From NCBI RefSeq assembly GCF_000024465.1, contig NC_014010.1, forward strand, positions 372,001 to 436,000: a stretch of 64,000 nt of DNA, given 5' to 3'. Position numbers and translations under genes: made by a program. Origin of the DNA: Candidatus Puniceispirillum marinum IMCC1322 (GTDB taxonomy: Bacteria; Pseudomonadota; Alphaproteobacteria; Puniceispirillales; Puniceispirillaceae). Shown here piece by piece: positions 1 to 9,827 of the stretch. Numbering within the stretch: the stretch's first letter is position 1; each line of letters starts with the position of its first letter. Under the pieces are notes generated by a model that saw nothing but the letters and a program-made list of their open reading frames with translations, did not search any database and was not told the origin of the DNA.

Positions 1-1283
1 CTTTTGCCGGTGCATCATCAGTTGACCCTAGCCGCGTGTCTGATCTTCGCATGGTGTTAATGCGCCCAATCTTTGATGTTCCAGGTGCCCGGGCCTTTGT
101 TCGTCAAGCTTCGCTATTTGGGCGGTCAGTTGGCGGGTCGCGATCAATTCGAGTTGATATATCCGGAAATAATCGTGACGATATCATGCCCATAGCTTTG
201 GCCTTGAACAACGCATTGGAAGCTAAATTTACCCGACGTGAAGGGAACCAGCTTCGTGCTATACCTAGCCTGTCATCAGGGGCGCCACAAATTCGCATTA
301 CGCCGGATCTGACAGCTTTGGCGCGGGCTGGCGTCACGGTTCGAGAATTGTCGGCTGCGGTGGATATTTTTAACGATGGCGCGAATGTTATTGAAGTTCC
401 GATTGAGGGTGAACTTATAGATATGGTGCTGTCTGGCAAGGAAGCGCAAAATATGAGCGCTGACGCCCTTAATACGATTCCCATTGTGACCCGTAGCGGC
501 AATATCATTCGCCTTGAACAACTGGCTAAAATTGACATAGTCAGTGCTCCTGGCAACATAAATCGACTTGGAGGCAAGCAATCTCTATCTTTGCAGTTAC
601 GGCCAAATGAGTCGATCACGCTAGAAGATGCCGTGCAACAGATTGAAACCGAGATATTGCCGAAAATCAATGACATGGCGCGAGATGCAGGGGTATCTAT
701 TTCATTGCGTGGCGCGGCAAGTGCCATGGATCAGACATGGAAAGCGATGCAGTCAAATGTTGCAACCGCTATTGTTGTCATTTTCCTGCTAATGGTCATT
801 TTGCTTCGTAGCTTTGTCATGCCCCTAATTATCTTATTAGCTATTCCGGTGGCGGCCGCTGGGGGTATAGGTGGTCTGGCTTTATTGAACCTATTTGTCC
901 GCCAGCCACTGGATATGCTGACCATGCTTGGTTTTGTGATTCTAACAGGCGTGGTGGTCAATAATGCAATATTGCTGATTGAGCAGACCGTGTTGCATTT
1001 GCGTGAGGAGGGGATGTCGCCAACAGATGCCATTCTTGAAGCTACTCGCAATCGGATACGTCCAATTTTCATGTCAACGCTGACATCCTTATTTGGGTTG
1101 GTGCCTTTGGTGATTTTCCCTGGGGCAGGATCTGAGTTATATCGTGGTATTGGTGTGGTGGTGTTTGGTGGTCTGGCTTTGTCCACTTTGGCGACATTGC
1201 TGATCGTACCGCCGTTACTTGGCATCGCCTTACAGACGCGGCTGGGGCGTAATACGGGGCAGAAAATTGTGATAGATGTGTAA
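1..1283 (+). CDS. RND-family efflux permease, C-terminal part (5' end outside window)
   Basis: C-terminal half of an inner-membrane RND transporter, which exports drugs or other hydrophobic compounds with the proton gradient, normally with a membrane-fusion and an outer-membrane partner. The frame is open to the left edge of the window, so the true start lies outside; the GTG near base 36 is internal. Visible are part of the second periplasmic porter domain (about residues 20-240) and then a block of hydrophobic helices (VATAIVVIFLLMVILLRSF, MLTMLGFVILTGVVVNNAIL, the GIGVVVFGGLALSTLATLLIVPPLL region), with the family's conserved NNAILLIEQ and RPIFMSTLTSLFGLVPL signatures. The stop is followed by about 150 bp without a clear terminator. 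The subfamily (HAE1 drug efflux or other) cannot be set from half a protein. Confidence 0.9.
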   Translation, partial: FAGASSVDPSRVSDLRMVLMRPIFDVPGARAFVRQASLFGRSVGGSRSIRVDISGNNRDDIMPIALALNNALEAKFTRREGNQLRAIPSLSSGAPQIRITPDLTALARAGVTVRELSAAVDIFNDGANVIEVPIEGELIDMVLSGKEAQNMSADALNTIPIVTRSGNIIRLEQLAKIDIVSAPGNINRLGGKQSLSLQLRPNESITLEDAVQQIETEILPKINDMARDAGVSISLRGAASAMDQTWKAMQSNVATAIVVIFLLMVILLRSFVMPLIILLAIPVAAAGGIGGLALLNLFVRQPLDMLTMLGFVILTGVVVNNAILLIEQTVLHLREEGMSPTDAILEATRNRIRPIFMSTLTSLFGLVPLVIFPGAGSELYRGIGVVVFGGLALSTLATLLIVPPLLGIALQTRLGRNTGQKIVIDV

Positions 1284-1439
1284 ATCAGTCAAAAGACAAC
1301 AAAACTCGTGTATTTTTTGTAATCTGTAGTTGCTCCAAAACAGTCTTCCGCATTAGCATATACATATTGTAAAATGATGGCATAAATGATGTTGTCATAC
1401 GTTAAATAACAAACAGTAAGACTGGTGGGAGCCAAATCA

Positions 1440-2423
1440 ATGACGCGTTTCTTTATAGTTGGTTTGGCATCTATATGTTTGCTGTTTGTGCATCCGGCTT
1501 TTGCGCAAAGCCAGTCTTTCGAGCAATGGCTTGCCGAATTCCGTATTGACGCCAAAGCGCGCGGTATATCGGATAAGATTTTTGATGAGGCACTTGGTGA
1601 CGCCAAACCAATTCCACGGGTCATAGAGCTGGATCGAAATCAACCTGAATTCAAAATGACGTTTGATGAATATCTTGGCAAGGTTGTTTCAAAAGCGCGC
1701 CAGCGCATTGCCGCCAAAAAAATGATTGAACATGATGATATTCTAACCAAAGTGTCTAAAAAATATGGCGTCCAGAAGCGTTTTATCATTACATTCTGGG
1801 GTGTCGAAACCAGTTTTGGCCGCTATCTTGGTTCATTTAATGTTCCGCATTCGCTGGCTACCTTGGCTTATGACGGTCGCCGAAGTGCTTATTTTCGCAA
1901 AGAGCTTTTGAATGCGTTGCAGATACTTGAAGAAGGCCATATCACCGCGGCCAATATGAAAGGGTCATGGGCTGGCGCAATGGGGCAAAGCCAATTTATG
2001 CCATCCAGTTTCCTGTCTTACGCTGTTGACTGGCATGGCGATGGCCAGCGCGATATATGGGCAACAACTGAAGATGTTTTTGCCTCTACAGCCTATTATC
2101 TGTCACAAGCCGGGTGGCGAGATGACCGCACCTGGGGTCGCAAAGTTTCAATACCAAGCAACTTTACGATGAATGGTAAGACAGCCAAGCAATTGGCTGA
2201 TGCTAAAACGAATGTGAAGCTTGCAAAATGGTCGTCAGCAGGGGTTCTGGCTGCTGATGAGTCTGCATTGCCGACTGCAGATTTTAAGGCTCGACTGATT
2301 ATGCCGTCAGGTTCTGATGGACCAGCATTTCTTGTTTATAGTAATTTTGACTCGATTCTGGCATGGAATCGGTCGAATTATTACGCTTTGGCCATTGGCC
2401 ACCTTTCAGACACGTTAAGGTAG
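1440..2423 (+). CDS. mltB: Membrane-bound lytic murein transglycosylase B-like (GH103)
   Basis: Cleaves the MurNAc-GlcNAc bond of peptidoglycan to a 1,6-anhydro product in the periplasm. An N-terminal signal peptide (hydrophobic stretch ending AFAQS, about residues 1-24) is followed by the SLT_2 domain. The catalytic glutamate is in FWGVETSFGRY, and AGAMGQSQFMPSSFLSYAVD and GWRDDRTWG are typical of the family. The ATG was chosen because GGGAG lies 8 nt upstream; an in-frame GTG five codons earlier would put that site inside the gene. There is no lipobox, so it is probably a soluble periplasmic form. It precedes rlpA-like and D,D-carboxypeptidase genes on the same strand, giving a small cell-wall group. 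Confidence 0.93.
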   Translation: MTRFFIVGLASICLLFVHPAFAQSQSFEQWLAEFRIDAKARGISDKIFDEALGDAKPIPRVIELDRNQPEFKMTFDEYLGKVVSKARQRIAAKKMIEHDDILTKVSKKYGVQKRFIITFWGVETSFGRYLGSFNVPHSLATLAYDGRRSAYFRKELLNALQILEEGHITAANMKGSWAGAMGQSQFMPSSFLSYAVDWHGDGQRDIWATTEDVFASTAYYLSQAGWRDDRTWGRKVSIPSNFTMNGKTAKQLADAKTNVKLAKWSSAGVLAADESALPTADFKARLIMPSGSDGPAFLVYSNFDSILAWNRSNYYALAIGHLSDTLR

Positions 2424-2441
2424 TCACTGGATAAATAGCCC

Positions 2442-3461
2442 ATGATTATGTTTCGATTATTGTTTGTTGTTTTGCTGGGAGCGTTTTTGCTTCAAGGCTG
2501 TACCACCGCTGAGCTTGCTGTTGATCTTCTAAAGAAAAGCAAGAAAACTGATACAGCGCAAAAGACTGACAGCAGTGATGTGAACTGGAAAGTCGGCAAA
2601 GCCACCAAAGATGGTATTGGTGCTGGTGCTGGTGTGGTAAAATCCGCACCTCGATATAAAATAGGAAATCCGTATCAGGTTGCTGGTATCTGGTATTATC
2701 CAGATCGAGATTTAGCTTATGATGAGACTGGAATCGGGTCATGGTATGGTGATGAATTCGCCGGTAAATTGACTGCAAATGGTGAGATTTTTGATCCTGA
2801 GAAAATAACGGCCGCACATAAGACCTTGCCAATGCCAAGTGTTGTGCGTGTCACAAATCTTGATAATGGTAAATCACTTGTGGTGCGTATAAATGACCGC
2901 GGTCCCTTTGTGGCAGGCCGTATAATAGACCTGTCGCGGGCGTCAGCGCGTCTTATAGGCTATAAAGATAACGGATTGGCGCGCGTCAGGGTTCAGGTGC
3001 TTGCCGAACAAAGTCTGCGGCTTGAACAACTCGCTAAAGCTGGAAAATTTCCTGAGCTGTCGGGAGTTGCGCAAGCCATGCCCGAAACAGACGCGGTTGT
3101 TCAGCCCAAGGTGAGTCTGACGACACGATCAAATTCAAACAAAGCGAAACCGACAAATGTGGTTCAGCAATCTGCTATTGAATTGCTAGCAAATGCCCGG
3201 GTGGGAGAGGTCATTGAAGTGGCTCCGATAACCACTAATATCTGGGTGCAGATTGGTGCTTTCCACGCTGAAAGCAATGCCTCAAATGTATTGGCAAAAG
3301 TTTCGTCAATAGGTGATGGTGTAGTGTCCACGGTTGATAGAGCAGGGAAAACTCTGTATCGCGTCAGACTGGGCCCCATTAATGAAGTTAAAACTGCAGA
3401 TAAGCTGCTTGATGGTGTCGTTAATATGGGCTTCACCGGTGCCCGCATTATAGTTGACTGA
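2442..3461 (+). CDS. rlpA: RlpA-like septal ring lipoprotein (DPBB + SPOR domains)
   Basis: A predicted lipoprotein: hydrophobic leader and lipobox LLQGC with Cys near residue 20. The central double-psi beta-barrel domain (about residues 95-190) has GIGSWYGDEFAGKLTANGE and the VRINDRGPF signature, as in RlpA lytic transglycosylases that act on denuded septal glycan. The last about 75 residues (IWVQIGAFHAESNA onward) form a SPOR domain that binds denuded peptidoglycan at the division site. It starts 18 nt after the upstream transglycosylase gene, so co-transcription is likely. An alternative start is the ATG two codons downstream. Function rests on domain recognition; enzymatic activity varies between RlpA homologues. 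Confidence 0.9.
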   Translation: MIMFRLLFVVLLGAFLLQGCTTAELAVDLLKKSKKTDTAQKTDSSDVNWKVGKATKDGIGAGAGVVKSAPRYKIGNPYQVAGIWYYPDRDLAYDETGIGSWYGDEFAGKLTANGEIFDPEKITAAHKTLPMPSVVRVTNLDNGKSLVVRINDRGPFVAGRIIDLSRASARLIGYKDNGLARVRVQVLAEQSLRLEQLAKAGKFPELSGVAQAMPETDAVVQPKVSLTTRSNSNKAKPTNVVQQSAIELLANARVGEVIEVAPITTNIWVQIGAFHAESNASNVLAKVSSIGDGVVSTVDRAGKTLYRVRLGPINEVKTADKLLDGVVNMGFTGARIIVD

Positions 3462-3542
3462 CAAAATGTTTCTTAAGTCATTTTATTGCCACTTTTAATG
3501 CGCAATAAACGTAAAACGTTAAATGAATAAACAGGATTGCTA

Positions 3543-4727
3543 ATGCTAAAGAGATTATTGCAAGTGACCACTATGTCGGTCTTCATCAGTGCATCATGGT
3601 TAACCATCTCAAATAGCGCAGGTTCAACTGAAATAACAACACCCGCAGAATTTGCCTATATCACCGATTTTGATACGGGAAAGGTTCTGTTTCAGAAAAA
3701 TGCAGACATGCAAATGAAGCCAGCTTCAATGGCTAAAATAATGACTATCTTTATTGCTTTTGAACGTATCCGTGAAGGTGGTCTATCGCTAAATGACAAG
3801 TTTCAGGTTTCGGAAAAAGCATGGCGTAAAGGTGGATCACGATCCTTTCTCGAAGTTGGATCATTCGTAACCGTAAGTGACCTTTTGAATGGTGTTATTG
3901 TACAATCAGGTAATGATGCCGCCATTGTCATTGCCGAAGGTATTTCAGGTACCGAAGAATCTTTTGCCGAAGAAATGAATTTCTGGGCACAGAAACTAGG
4001 TATGGAAAATACTGTATTTCGTAATTCGACAGGGTGGCCTGATCCGGAATTGACCACTACGGCCAAAGATTTAAACATCTTGTCATCTGCGTTAATATCC
4101 CGATTTCCTATCGATGAATATCCTGATTTATATCCGATGTTCAAAAAGAAACGGTTTGAATATAATGGCATTGATCAGCCCAACCGAAATCCGTTGGTTT
4201 ATGGAACAGTCGGTGCTGACGGCTTGAAAACAGGCCATACAAAAGAGTCAGGCTATGGTGTCGTTGGATCTGCCATTCGTGAAGGCCAGCGTGTTGTCAT
4301 GGTCCTGAACGGAATGACAAGTATGAAACAGCGCTCGGCTGAATCCCGTCGTCTGATGGATTTAGCGTTCCGTGAATTTAAACAATATCGTTTCTTTGAG
4401 GCTAATGAGACGGTTGATGTGGCAAATGTATGGCTTGGAAAGATGCCAAGTGTTGATCTGGTTCTGGCTAATCCGTTGCACCGTGTATTGTCACGTGATG
4501 AACGACGGCATTTGAAGATGTCTGTCAACTGGGTTGACCCTGTGTCTGCCCCCATTACCAAAGGTCAGAAACTCGGAGTGTTGACCATTGAAGGTAAATC
4601 TAGCAGTGAAACGATAGATCTTCTGGCTGCGAATGACGTTGAGGAACTTGGCGTTTTTGATCGTATTGGTGCTGCCTTTAAATATCTGATTTTTGGAGCT
4701 GGTGCAGGCACTAACGCCGCAAACTAG
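3543..4727 (+). CDS. D-alanyl-D-alanine carboxypeptidase (serine-type, peptidase S11)
   Basis: Low-molecular-weight penicillin-binding protein that removes the terminal D-Ala from peptidoglycan pentapeptides in the periplasm. All three active-site motifs of the S11 family are present: SxxK (SMAKIM, near residue 65), SGN (QSGNDAAIV) and KTG (LKTGHTKES). An N-terminal signal peptide (about residues 1-27) leads the protein, and the C-terminal about 100 residues match the PBP5-C domain (NETVDVANVWLGK). The ATG was preferred over a TTG two codons upstream. At about 394 aa it has the length of DacA/DacC proteins. The tmk gene starts 12 nt after the stop, so transcription probably continues into the tmk-holB-metG cluster. 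Confidence 0.93.
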   Translation: MLKRLLQVTTMSVFISASWLTISNSAGSTEITTPAEFAYITDFDTGKVLFQKNADMQMKPASMAKIMTIFIAFERIREGGLSLNDKFQVSEKAWRKGGSRSFLEVGSFVTVSDLLNGVIVQSGNDAAIVIAEGISGTEESFAEEMNFWAQKLGMENTVFRNSTGWPDPELTTTAKDLNILSSALISRFPIDEYPDLYPMFKKKRFEYNGIDQPNRNPLVYGTVGADGLKTGHTKESGYGVVGSAIREGQRVVMVLNGMTSMKQRSAESRRLMDLAFREFKQYRFFEANETVDVANVWLGKMPSVDLVLANPLHRVLSRDERRHLKMSVNWVDPVSAPITKGQKLGVLTIEGKSSSETIDLLAANDVEELGVFDRIGAAFKYLIFGAGAGTNAAN

Positions 4728-4739
4728 ATTGGCCTTATA

Positions 4740-5384
4740 ATGAGTGGAATTTTAATAACATTTGAAGGCGGCGAAGGAAGCGGTAAAACAACGCAAATTC
4801 AATCCCTTGTAAAATGGCTTGAAAGTGAATTTTCAAATACTGAACTGGTGGTTACCCGTGAGCCGGGTGGCACAGAAGGTGCCGAACTTATTCGTGATCT
4901 TCTGGTACGCGGGGCAAGCGACCGCTGGCAACCCATAACCGAAGCTTTGTTGATGTCGGCATCACGTCACGAGCATATAAAAAATGTTATTGAGCCAGCG
5001 CTTGCACAAAATAAAATTGTTATTTCAGATCGTTTTTTTGACTCAACAACCATTTACCAAGGCATTGTTGGTGGGGTTGATGCACAGGCTGTTGCCACTC
5101 TGACAAAGCTTGCCTGTGGCAATGTGATACCTGATTTAACGTTTTTGATGGATATGGATGCCAAAGTTGGTCTTGCCCGGGCGGGTAACCGTGATGATGA
5201 TGAAACGCGCTTTGAAGAAAAAGGTCTAAGCTTTCATCAGAAAGTGCGTGATGCCTTTTTAAAGCTTGCCCACATGAATGAAAATCGCTTTGTGATTGTT
5301 GATGCAACCAAGACAACATCAGAGATAGCAGACATTATACGCAATAAGGTTGCAACGTTGGTGGCCATGAAGGACGCTGGATAA
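4740..5384 (+). CDS. tmk: Thymidylate kinase
   Basis: Phosphorylates dTMP to dTDP with ATP, an essential step to dTTP. The P-loop is GGEGSGKTT near residue 10, the dTMP-binding REPGGT motif is near residue 41, and the SDRFFDSTTIYQG motif near residue 97 carries the DR pair. At 214 aa it has the usual length. It abuts holB, whose ATG follows the stop directly. The tmk-holB-metG-tatD-metallo-beta-lactamase order is a common alphaproteobacterial arrangement. Confidence 0.97.
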   Translation: MSGILITFEGGEGSGKTTQIQSLVKWLESEFSNTELVVTREPGGTEGAELIRDLLVRGASDRWQPITEALLMSASRHEHIKNVIEPALAQNKIVISDRFFDSTTIYQGIVGGVDAQAVATLTKLACGNVIPDLTFLMDMDAKVGLARAGNRDDDETRFEEKGLSFHQKVRDAFLKLAHMNENRFVIVDATKTTSEIADIIRNKVATLVAMKDAG

Positions 5385-6467
5385 ATGGCTGAAGAAACCA
5401 AGTCCAATCCCCTGACGCGGCTGGATCCAAGCAGCATGTTCGGTCATGCTGATTTTAAAACGGCATTGGCGTCGGCGCGCTCTTCGAAACGGATACATCA
5501 CGCATGGCTACTCACGGGGCCTAATGGTATTGGCAAAGCCGGTATGGCCTATATGGCGGCGGCCTGGTTGCTGTCTGACGCCGAACCAGCTGCATCACTA
5601 TTCGGCGATGTGCCAGCAGATTTTTCGCTTGATCTTAACGATCCTGGCACCAAACAGGTGCTAAATGGTGCGCATCCCGATTTTATGGCGATTTATCCAC
5701 GCGAGGAAGACAATAAATCCGGACAGATTAAAATTGATCAGATCAGAGCCATGCATCCTTTTATGATGCATAAACCGGGGCGTGGGAAAATGCGCGTTGC
5801 GGTTATAGATTCTATGGATGAAATTAATCGTAATGGCGCAAACGCCATGCTTAAATTACTTGAAGAACCGCCAGAAAATACAATCATCTTTCTGATATCA
5901 TCTCGTCCGGGCCGTTTACCACCAACAATATTGTCACGCTGTCGGCAGTTTCGCATGCAGCGACTTAGTCAGGATAATTGCCGCAAAGCCCTTACATCGA
6001 TTTGGCCTGACGCTGATGCAAACCATATAAATCTTCTTGTTGGGCTTTGTGATGGGGCGCCTGGACGCGCGGTATCTCTTGCGCAAAGCGGTGCTGCTGA
6101 TTGTTATCAGGCTGTTTGTGCTTTAATGGCATCTCAAAAGCTTGATATTGCCGCCTTATCGACTTTATGTGGCAAATGGGGCAAGGGCGGCGGCGTAGGG
6201 CGTGAAACGCGGGAAGGGGCCGTTTATCTGCTAGAACGCCTCCTTTCAAAGGCTGCGCGCCATAAAGCCAGTTCATCGTCTGAAGATATAGGTGGCTTTG
6301 AAGCACCTGTGTTGCACTTACTGTCTGAGCGGCATTCGGTCTCGCATTTGGCCGAATTGCATCGTGATTTTGTAACCGCCGCTGCACCAGCTGAAGCCTT
6401 ATATCTTGATTTTCCACATTTTTTACTGCGCCAAATTACGCAAATGCACCAGAAACAGTTGCTCTGA
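5385..6467 (+). CDS. holB: DNA polymerase III subunit delta prime
   Basis: Clamp-loader subunit of the replicative polymerase, a RecA/AAA-type protein that helps open the beta clamp. The Walker-A-like segment TGPNGIGKAGMA lies near residue 45, and LEEPPENTIIFLISSRPGRLPPTILSRC near residue 160 contains the SRC sensor motif. The C-terminal part is variable, as in alphaproteobacterial HolB. The ATG immediately follows the tmk stop codon, indicating translational coupling. A short gap of about 80 bp precedes metG. Confidence 0.93.
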   Translation: MAEETKSNPLTRLDPSSMFGHADFKTALASARSSKRIHHAWLLTGPNGIGKAGMAYMAAAWLLSDAEPAASLFGDVPADFSLDLNDPGTKQVLNGAHPDFMAIYPREEDNKSGQIKIDQIRAMHPFMMHKPGRGKMRVAVIDSMDEINRNGANAMLKLLEEPPENTIIFLISSRPGRLPPTILSRCRQFRMQRLSQDNCRKALTSIWPDADANHINLLVGLCDGAPGRAVSLAQSGAADCYQAVCALMASQKLDIAALSTLCGKWGKGGGVGRETREGAVYLLERLLSKAARHKASSSSEDIGGFEAPVLHLLSERHSVSHLAELHRDFVTAAAPAEALYLDFPHFLLRQITQMHQKQLL

Positions 6468-6545
6468 TAGCTATTATAGGGCTATTCCACTGATATGGTT
6501 TTGCTTTGATATAACCAAAACAATAAACCCACATGACAGGCTTAG

Positions 6546-8096
6546 ATGATGTCCAAGAAGTTTTATATTACAACGCCAATTTATTATGTGAATGACAAGC
6601 CACATATTGGTCATGCCTATACAACACTTGCCTGTGATGTCATGGCGCGATTCAAACGCCTTGATGGATTTGAGGTAAAGTTTCTGACAGGTACTGACGA
6701 GCATGGTCAAAAGGTTGAAAAAGCGGCACAGGTAGCTGGCACATCACCTCAAGAATTTACCAATGCGGTGAGCCAGAATTTCCGTGATCTAACGACACAA
6801 TTGAATTTTTCAAATGATGATTTTATTCGGACTACCGAAGAACGTCATAAATTAGCGTGCCAGCAATTATGGCGCATTTTGCTGGATAAAGGTTATATCA
6901 GGCTTGATACTTATGCAGGCTGGTATGCTGTGCGTGATGAGGCCTTTTATACAAAGGATGAAATTGTCGATGGCAAAGCGCCGTCAGGTGCGCCAGTTGA
7001 GTGGGTAGAAGAGCCATCATATTTCTTTGATTTATCAAAGTTTCAGGACAAATTGCTGGCTTTTTATGAAGCCAATCCTGATTTTGTTGCCCCTGCAAGC
7101 CGTTTTAATGAAGTGAAAAGCTTTGTTAAAGGGGGCTTGCGCGATCTTTCTGTGAGCCGTGCCAGCTTCAAATGGGGCGTACCCGTGCCAGATGATGATG
7201 CGCATGTTATGTATGTATGGCTTGATGCCTTAACCAATTATATTACCGCAACTGGTTGGCCAGTTGATGGCGCATTTGGTAATGCTGAAACATATGAAAA
7301 GCTTTGGCCAGCTGATTTGCATATGGTTGGCAAGGATATCTTGCGGTTTCATGCTGTCTATTGGCCAGCGTTTCTTATGGCAGCTGATCTGCCTTTGCCA
7401 AAACGTGTTTTTGCACATGGCTGGTGGACAAATGAAGGTCAGAAAATTTCAAAATCACTTGGTAATGTCATTGATCCAGTAGCTTTATCCGAAATATATG
7501 GCCTAGATCAAACGCGCTATTTCCTGATGCGCGAAGTGCCATTTGGTAAGGATGGTGATTTTTCCGTGCAGGCGATGATACAACGGATGAATAGTGATCT
7601 TGCAAATGATCTAGGCAATCTAAGCCAGCGGGTTATTTCCATGATTTTCAAAAATTGTGAGGGCGTGATGCCCGCTTTGCCTGTCTCCCCATCACCTGAA
7701 GATAACGCCATATTGACAGCTTGCGATGCGTTGCTGGATCAGGTGCGCATTCATATTGATCAGCAAAGCTTCCATGAAGCTCTGAGGTCTATATGGGATG
7801 TTATCGCCGCGGCTAATCGCTATGTCGATAGTCAGGCACCATGGGGTTTGAAAAAGACTGATCCTGCGCGCATGCAAGAGGTCTTGGCGGTGCTGGCCGA
7901 AATTATCCGTCAATTTGCTATTCTGACACAGCCATTCATGCCGCAATCAACGGCAAAAATTCTGGATCAACTTGGTGTTGATGAAAAAGCACGCGGTTTT
8001 GATACGCTTGCGGGCCAGGTACGACTTGCAACTGGTCATGTAATTGGCAAACCAGAGCCTGTATTCCCACGTTTTGTCGAAGAAGAGCCAGCCTAA
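6546..8096 (+). CDS. metG: Methionyl-tRNA synthetase
   Basis: Charges tRNA-Met with methionine in the cytoplasm. It is a class I synthetase: the HIGH motif appears as PHIGHAYT near residue 20 and the KMSKS loop as QKISKSLGN near residue 302. At 516 aa it is the short form, without the C-terminal tRNA-binding dimerisation domain found in E. coli. The connective peptide lacks the four-cysteine zinc knuckle, as in the zinc-free subgroup. Two adjacent ATG codons offer the start. The stop overlaps the tatD start as TAATG. Confidence 0.97.
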   Translation: MMSKKFYITTPIYYVNDKPHIGHAYTTLACDVMARFKRLDGFEVKFLTGTDEHGQKVEKAAQVAGTSPQEFTNAVSQNFRDLTTQLNFSNDDFIRTTEERHKLACQQLWRILLDKGYIRLDTYAGWYAVRDEAFYTKDEIVDGKAPSGAPVEWVEEPSYFFDLSKFQDKLLAFYEANPDFVAPASRFNEVKSFVKGGLRDLSVSRASFKWGVPVPDDDAHVMYVWLDALTNYITATGWPVDGAFGNAETYEKLWPADLHMVGKDILRFHAVYWPAFLMAADLPLPKRVFAHGWWTNEGQKISKSLGNVIDPVALSEIYGLDQTRYFLMREVPFGKDGDFSVQAMIQRMNSDLANDLGNLSQRVISMIFKNCEGVMPALPVSPSPEDNAILTACDALLDQVRIHIDQQSFHEALRSIWDVIAAANRYVDSQAPWGLKKTDPARMQEVLAVLAEIIRQFAILTQPFMPQSTAKILDQLGVDEKARGFDTLAGQVRLATGHVIGKPEPVFPRFVEEEPA

Positions 8097-8887
8097 TGAC
8101 TGTAAACCCAGCCATCATTGATAGCCACGCACATCTTGACTATCCCCAATTTGCCGATGAGCTGCCGCAGATCATTGCGCGGGCAGGGGATGCCGGCGTT
8201 GAGCGGATTATAAGCATTGGCGTGAAGCTCAGTACGGCTGATGCGCCGCGTAAAATTGCCGAAAGCTATGATAATGTCTGGTTCAGTGTTGGTGTTCATC
8301 CGCATGAAGCAGGACGTGAAGCCGATGCTTGCAATCTTGATGCGTTTCTTGACTTGGCCACGCATCCGAAATGCGTCGCAATCGGCGAGGCCGGGCTGGA
8401 TTATTTTTATGATCATGCGCCTCGTGATTTACAGGCTCAAAGTTTCCGCACACAAATAAAAGCGGCCCGTCAACTTGACTTGCCTATTATTGTGCATGCG
8501 CGCGATGCTGATAGTGATATGGCTGATATCATTGAAGATGAAATGAATAAAGGCGTCTTTCGCGGTGTCTTGCATTGTTTTAGTTCAGGAGCTGAATTAG
8601 CGCAGCGTGCTGTTGATATCGGATTCTATGTCAGTTTTTCAGGAATTTTGACATTTAATAAATCAGACGAGCTTCGTGCCATAGCGGCTGAAATACCAGC
8701 TGACCGGCTGCTGGTTGAAACGGATGCCCCATTCTTAGCACCAATGCCACATCGTGGTAAAACAAATGAACCGGCTTATACAGCGCATACGCTTGCAAGA
8801 TTGGCTGATATACGCGGCCAGACAATAAATAAGATGGCCGCGCAGACCTATGAAAACACGCTCCAGCTTTTTAACAGGATGACGTAA
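8096..8887 (+). CDS. tatD: TatD family metal-dependent deoxyribonuclease
   Basis: TIM-barrel metallo-hydrolase of the TatD family with reported DNase or 3'-5' exonuclease activity. The metal ligands are visible: DSHAHLDY at the N-terminus, GEAGLDYFYD near residue 97, VHARDAD near 133, LHCFSSG near 158 and ETDAPFLAP near 207. Length (263 aa) is typical. The start overlaps the metG stop, and a metallo-beta-lactamase gene follows after 2 nt, so the three genes are almost certainly one transcript. Confidence 0.95.
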   Translation: MTVNPAIIDSHAHLDYPQFADELPQIIARAGDAGVERIISIGVKLSTADAPRKIAESYDNVWFSVGVHPHEAGREADACNLDAFLDLATHPKCVAIGEAGLDYFYDHAPRDLQAQSFRTQIKAARQLDLPIIVHARDADSDMADIIEDEMNKGVFRGVLHCFSSGAELAQRAVDIGFYVSFSGILTFNKSDELRAIAAEIPADRLLVETDAPFLAPMPHRGKTNEPAYTAHTLARLADIRGQTINKMAAQTYENTLQLFNRMT

Positions 8888-8889
8888 GT

Positions 8890-9669
8890 ATGAAAGTGAC
8901 GATGCTTGGCTGTGGAACGTCTGTTGGAGTACCTGCGCTTGGTAATGCTGGTTGGGGTGCCTGTGACCCGACAGATCCTCGTAATCGTCGTCAACGCTGT
9001 GCGATGCTCATTCAGAAAGACGACACAACCATTCTTGTTGATGCTGGCCCAGATATTCGGAACCAGCTTTTGCCACATATGCTGAAAAAAATCGATGCGG
9101 TTTTGATTACACATACGCATTCCGACCATGTGGCCGGACTTGATGATTTGCGTGCTTTTTACTGGCCTGACCGAAATATCATTCCACTGTATGCGACGGC
9201 ATCTAGTCGTACAGACATCGTCAACCGGTTTCCCTATCTGTTTACCAAGAACCCAAAATCACCTTCCTATTTTGTGCCCCCGATGGATGTAACCGAAATT
9301 AAAGCTGGCCAGACTTTGAATTTTGGTTCGATCAACATTGATGTATTGCATCAGGAGCATGGGAACATATCGTCGCTTGGTTTTGTGTTTAACGGCAAGT
9401 TTGGCTATTCGACCGATGTGATCGATATGCCCGAAGAAAGTTTTGCCAAATTACGCGATCTTGATTTGTGGATTGTTGAGGCTTTACGGCCGGAGCCACA
9501 TTCATCCCATAGTCATTATGAAAATACCTTCGCGTGGATTGAAGCAATGAAGCCAAAGCACGCTGTGCTCACACATCTCGGTCTAGAGGCTGATTACGCA
9601 GAACTGGCTGAATTATGTCCAGCTCATGTCGAGCCAGGCGTTGATGGACTTAGTTTCACACTGGATTAA
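8890..9669 (+). CDS. Metallo-beta-lactamase fold hydrolase, PhnP-like
   Basis: Metal-dependent phosphodiesterase-type protein of the metallo-beta-lactamase superfamily. THTHSDHVAGLDDLR near residue 75 is the HxHxDH zinc-binding motif, further ligands follow in LHQEHGN, STDV and LTHLGLEAD, and the N-terminal LGCGTSVGVP is typical of the PhnP-like subgroup (phosphoribosyl cyclic phosphate phosphodiesterase). No phn genes are near; in Alphaproteobacteria this gene usually sits behind tatD, so a phosphonate role is not implied. It is the last gene of the tmk-led cluster. Confidence 0.88.
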   Translation: MKVTMLGCGTSVGVPALGNAGWGACDPTDPRNRRQRCAMLIQKDDTTILVDAGPDIRNQLLPHMLKKIDAVLITHTHSDHVAGLDDLRAFYWPDRNIIPLYATASSRTDIVNRFPYLFTKNPKSPSYFVPPMDVTEIKAGQTLNFGSINIDVLHQEHGNISSLGFVFNGKFGYSTDVIDMPEESFAKLRDLDLWIVEALRPEPHSSHSHYENTFAWIEAMKPKHAVLTHLGLEADYAELAELCPAHVEPGVDGLSFTLD

Positions 9670-9696
9670 TTTGTGGTTTCGTCACACCCATCTTTA

Positions 9697-9716
9697 CGCA
9701 TAATATAAATTATGCG
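9697..9716. terminator. Hairpin between convergent genes
   Basis: A perfect 8-bp inverted repeat, CGCATAAT and ATTATGCG with loop ATAA, lies between the ends of two convergent genes. It could end transcription from both sides. There is no clear uridine run on either strand, so this is a weak prediction. Confidence 0.4.
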
Positions 9717-9827
9717 ACAAAATCTAAATATTCTATATCATCATAATGAGCCCAATTAAAAGAATCCGATATAGAAGCCTCTCCTCGATCTAAGATAGGC
9801 CCTTCACAAGACCACCGATGTTAAAGC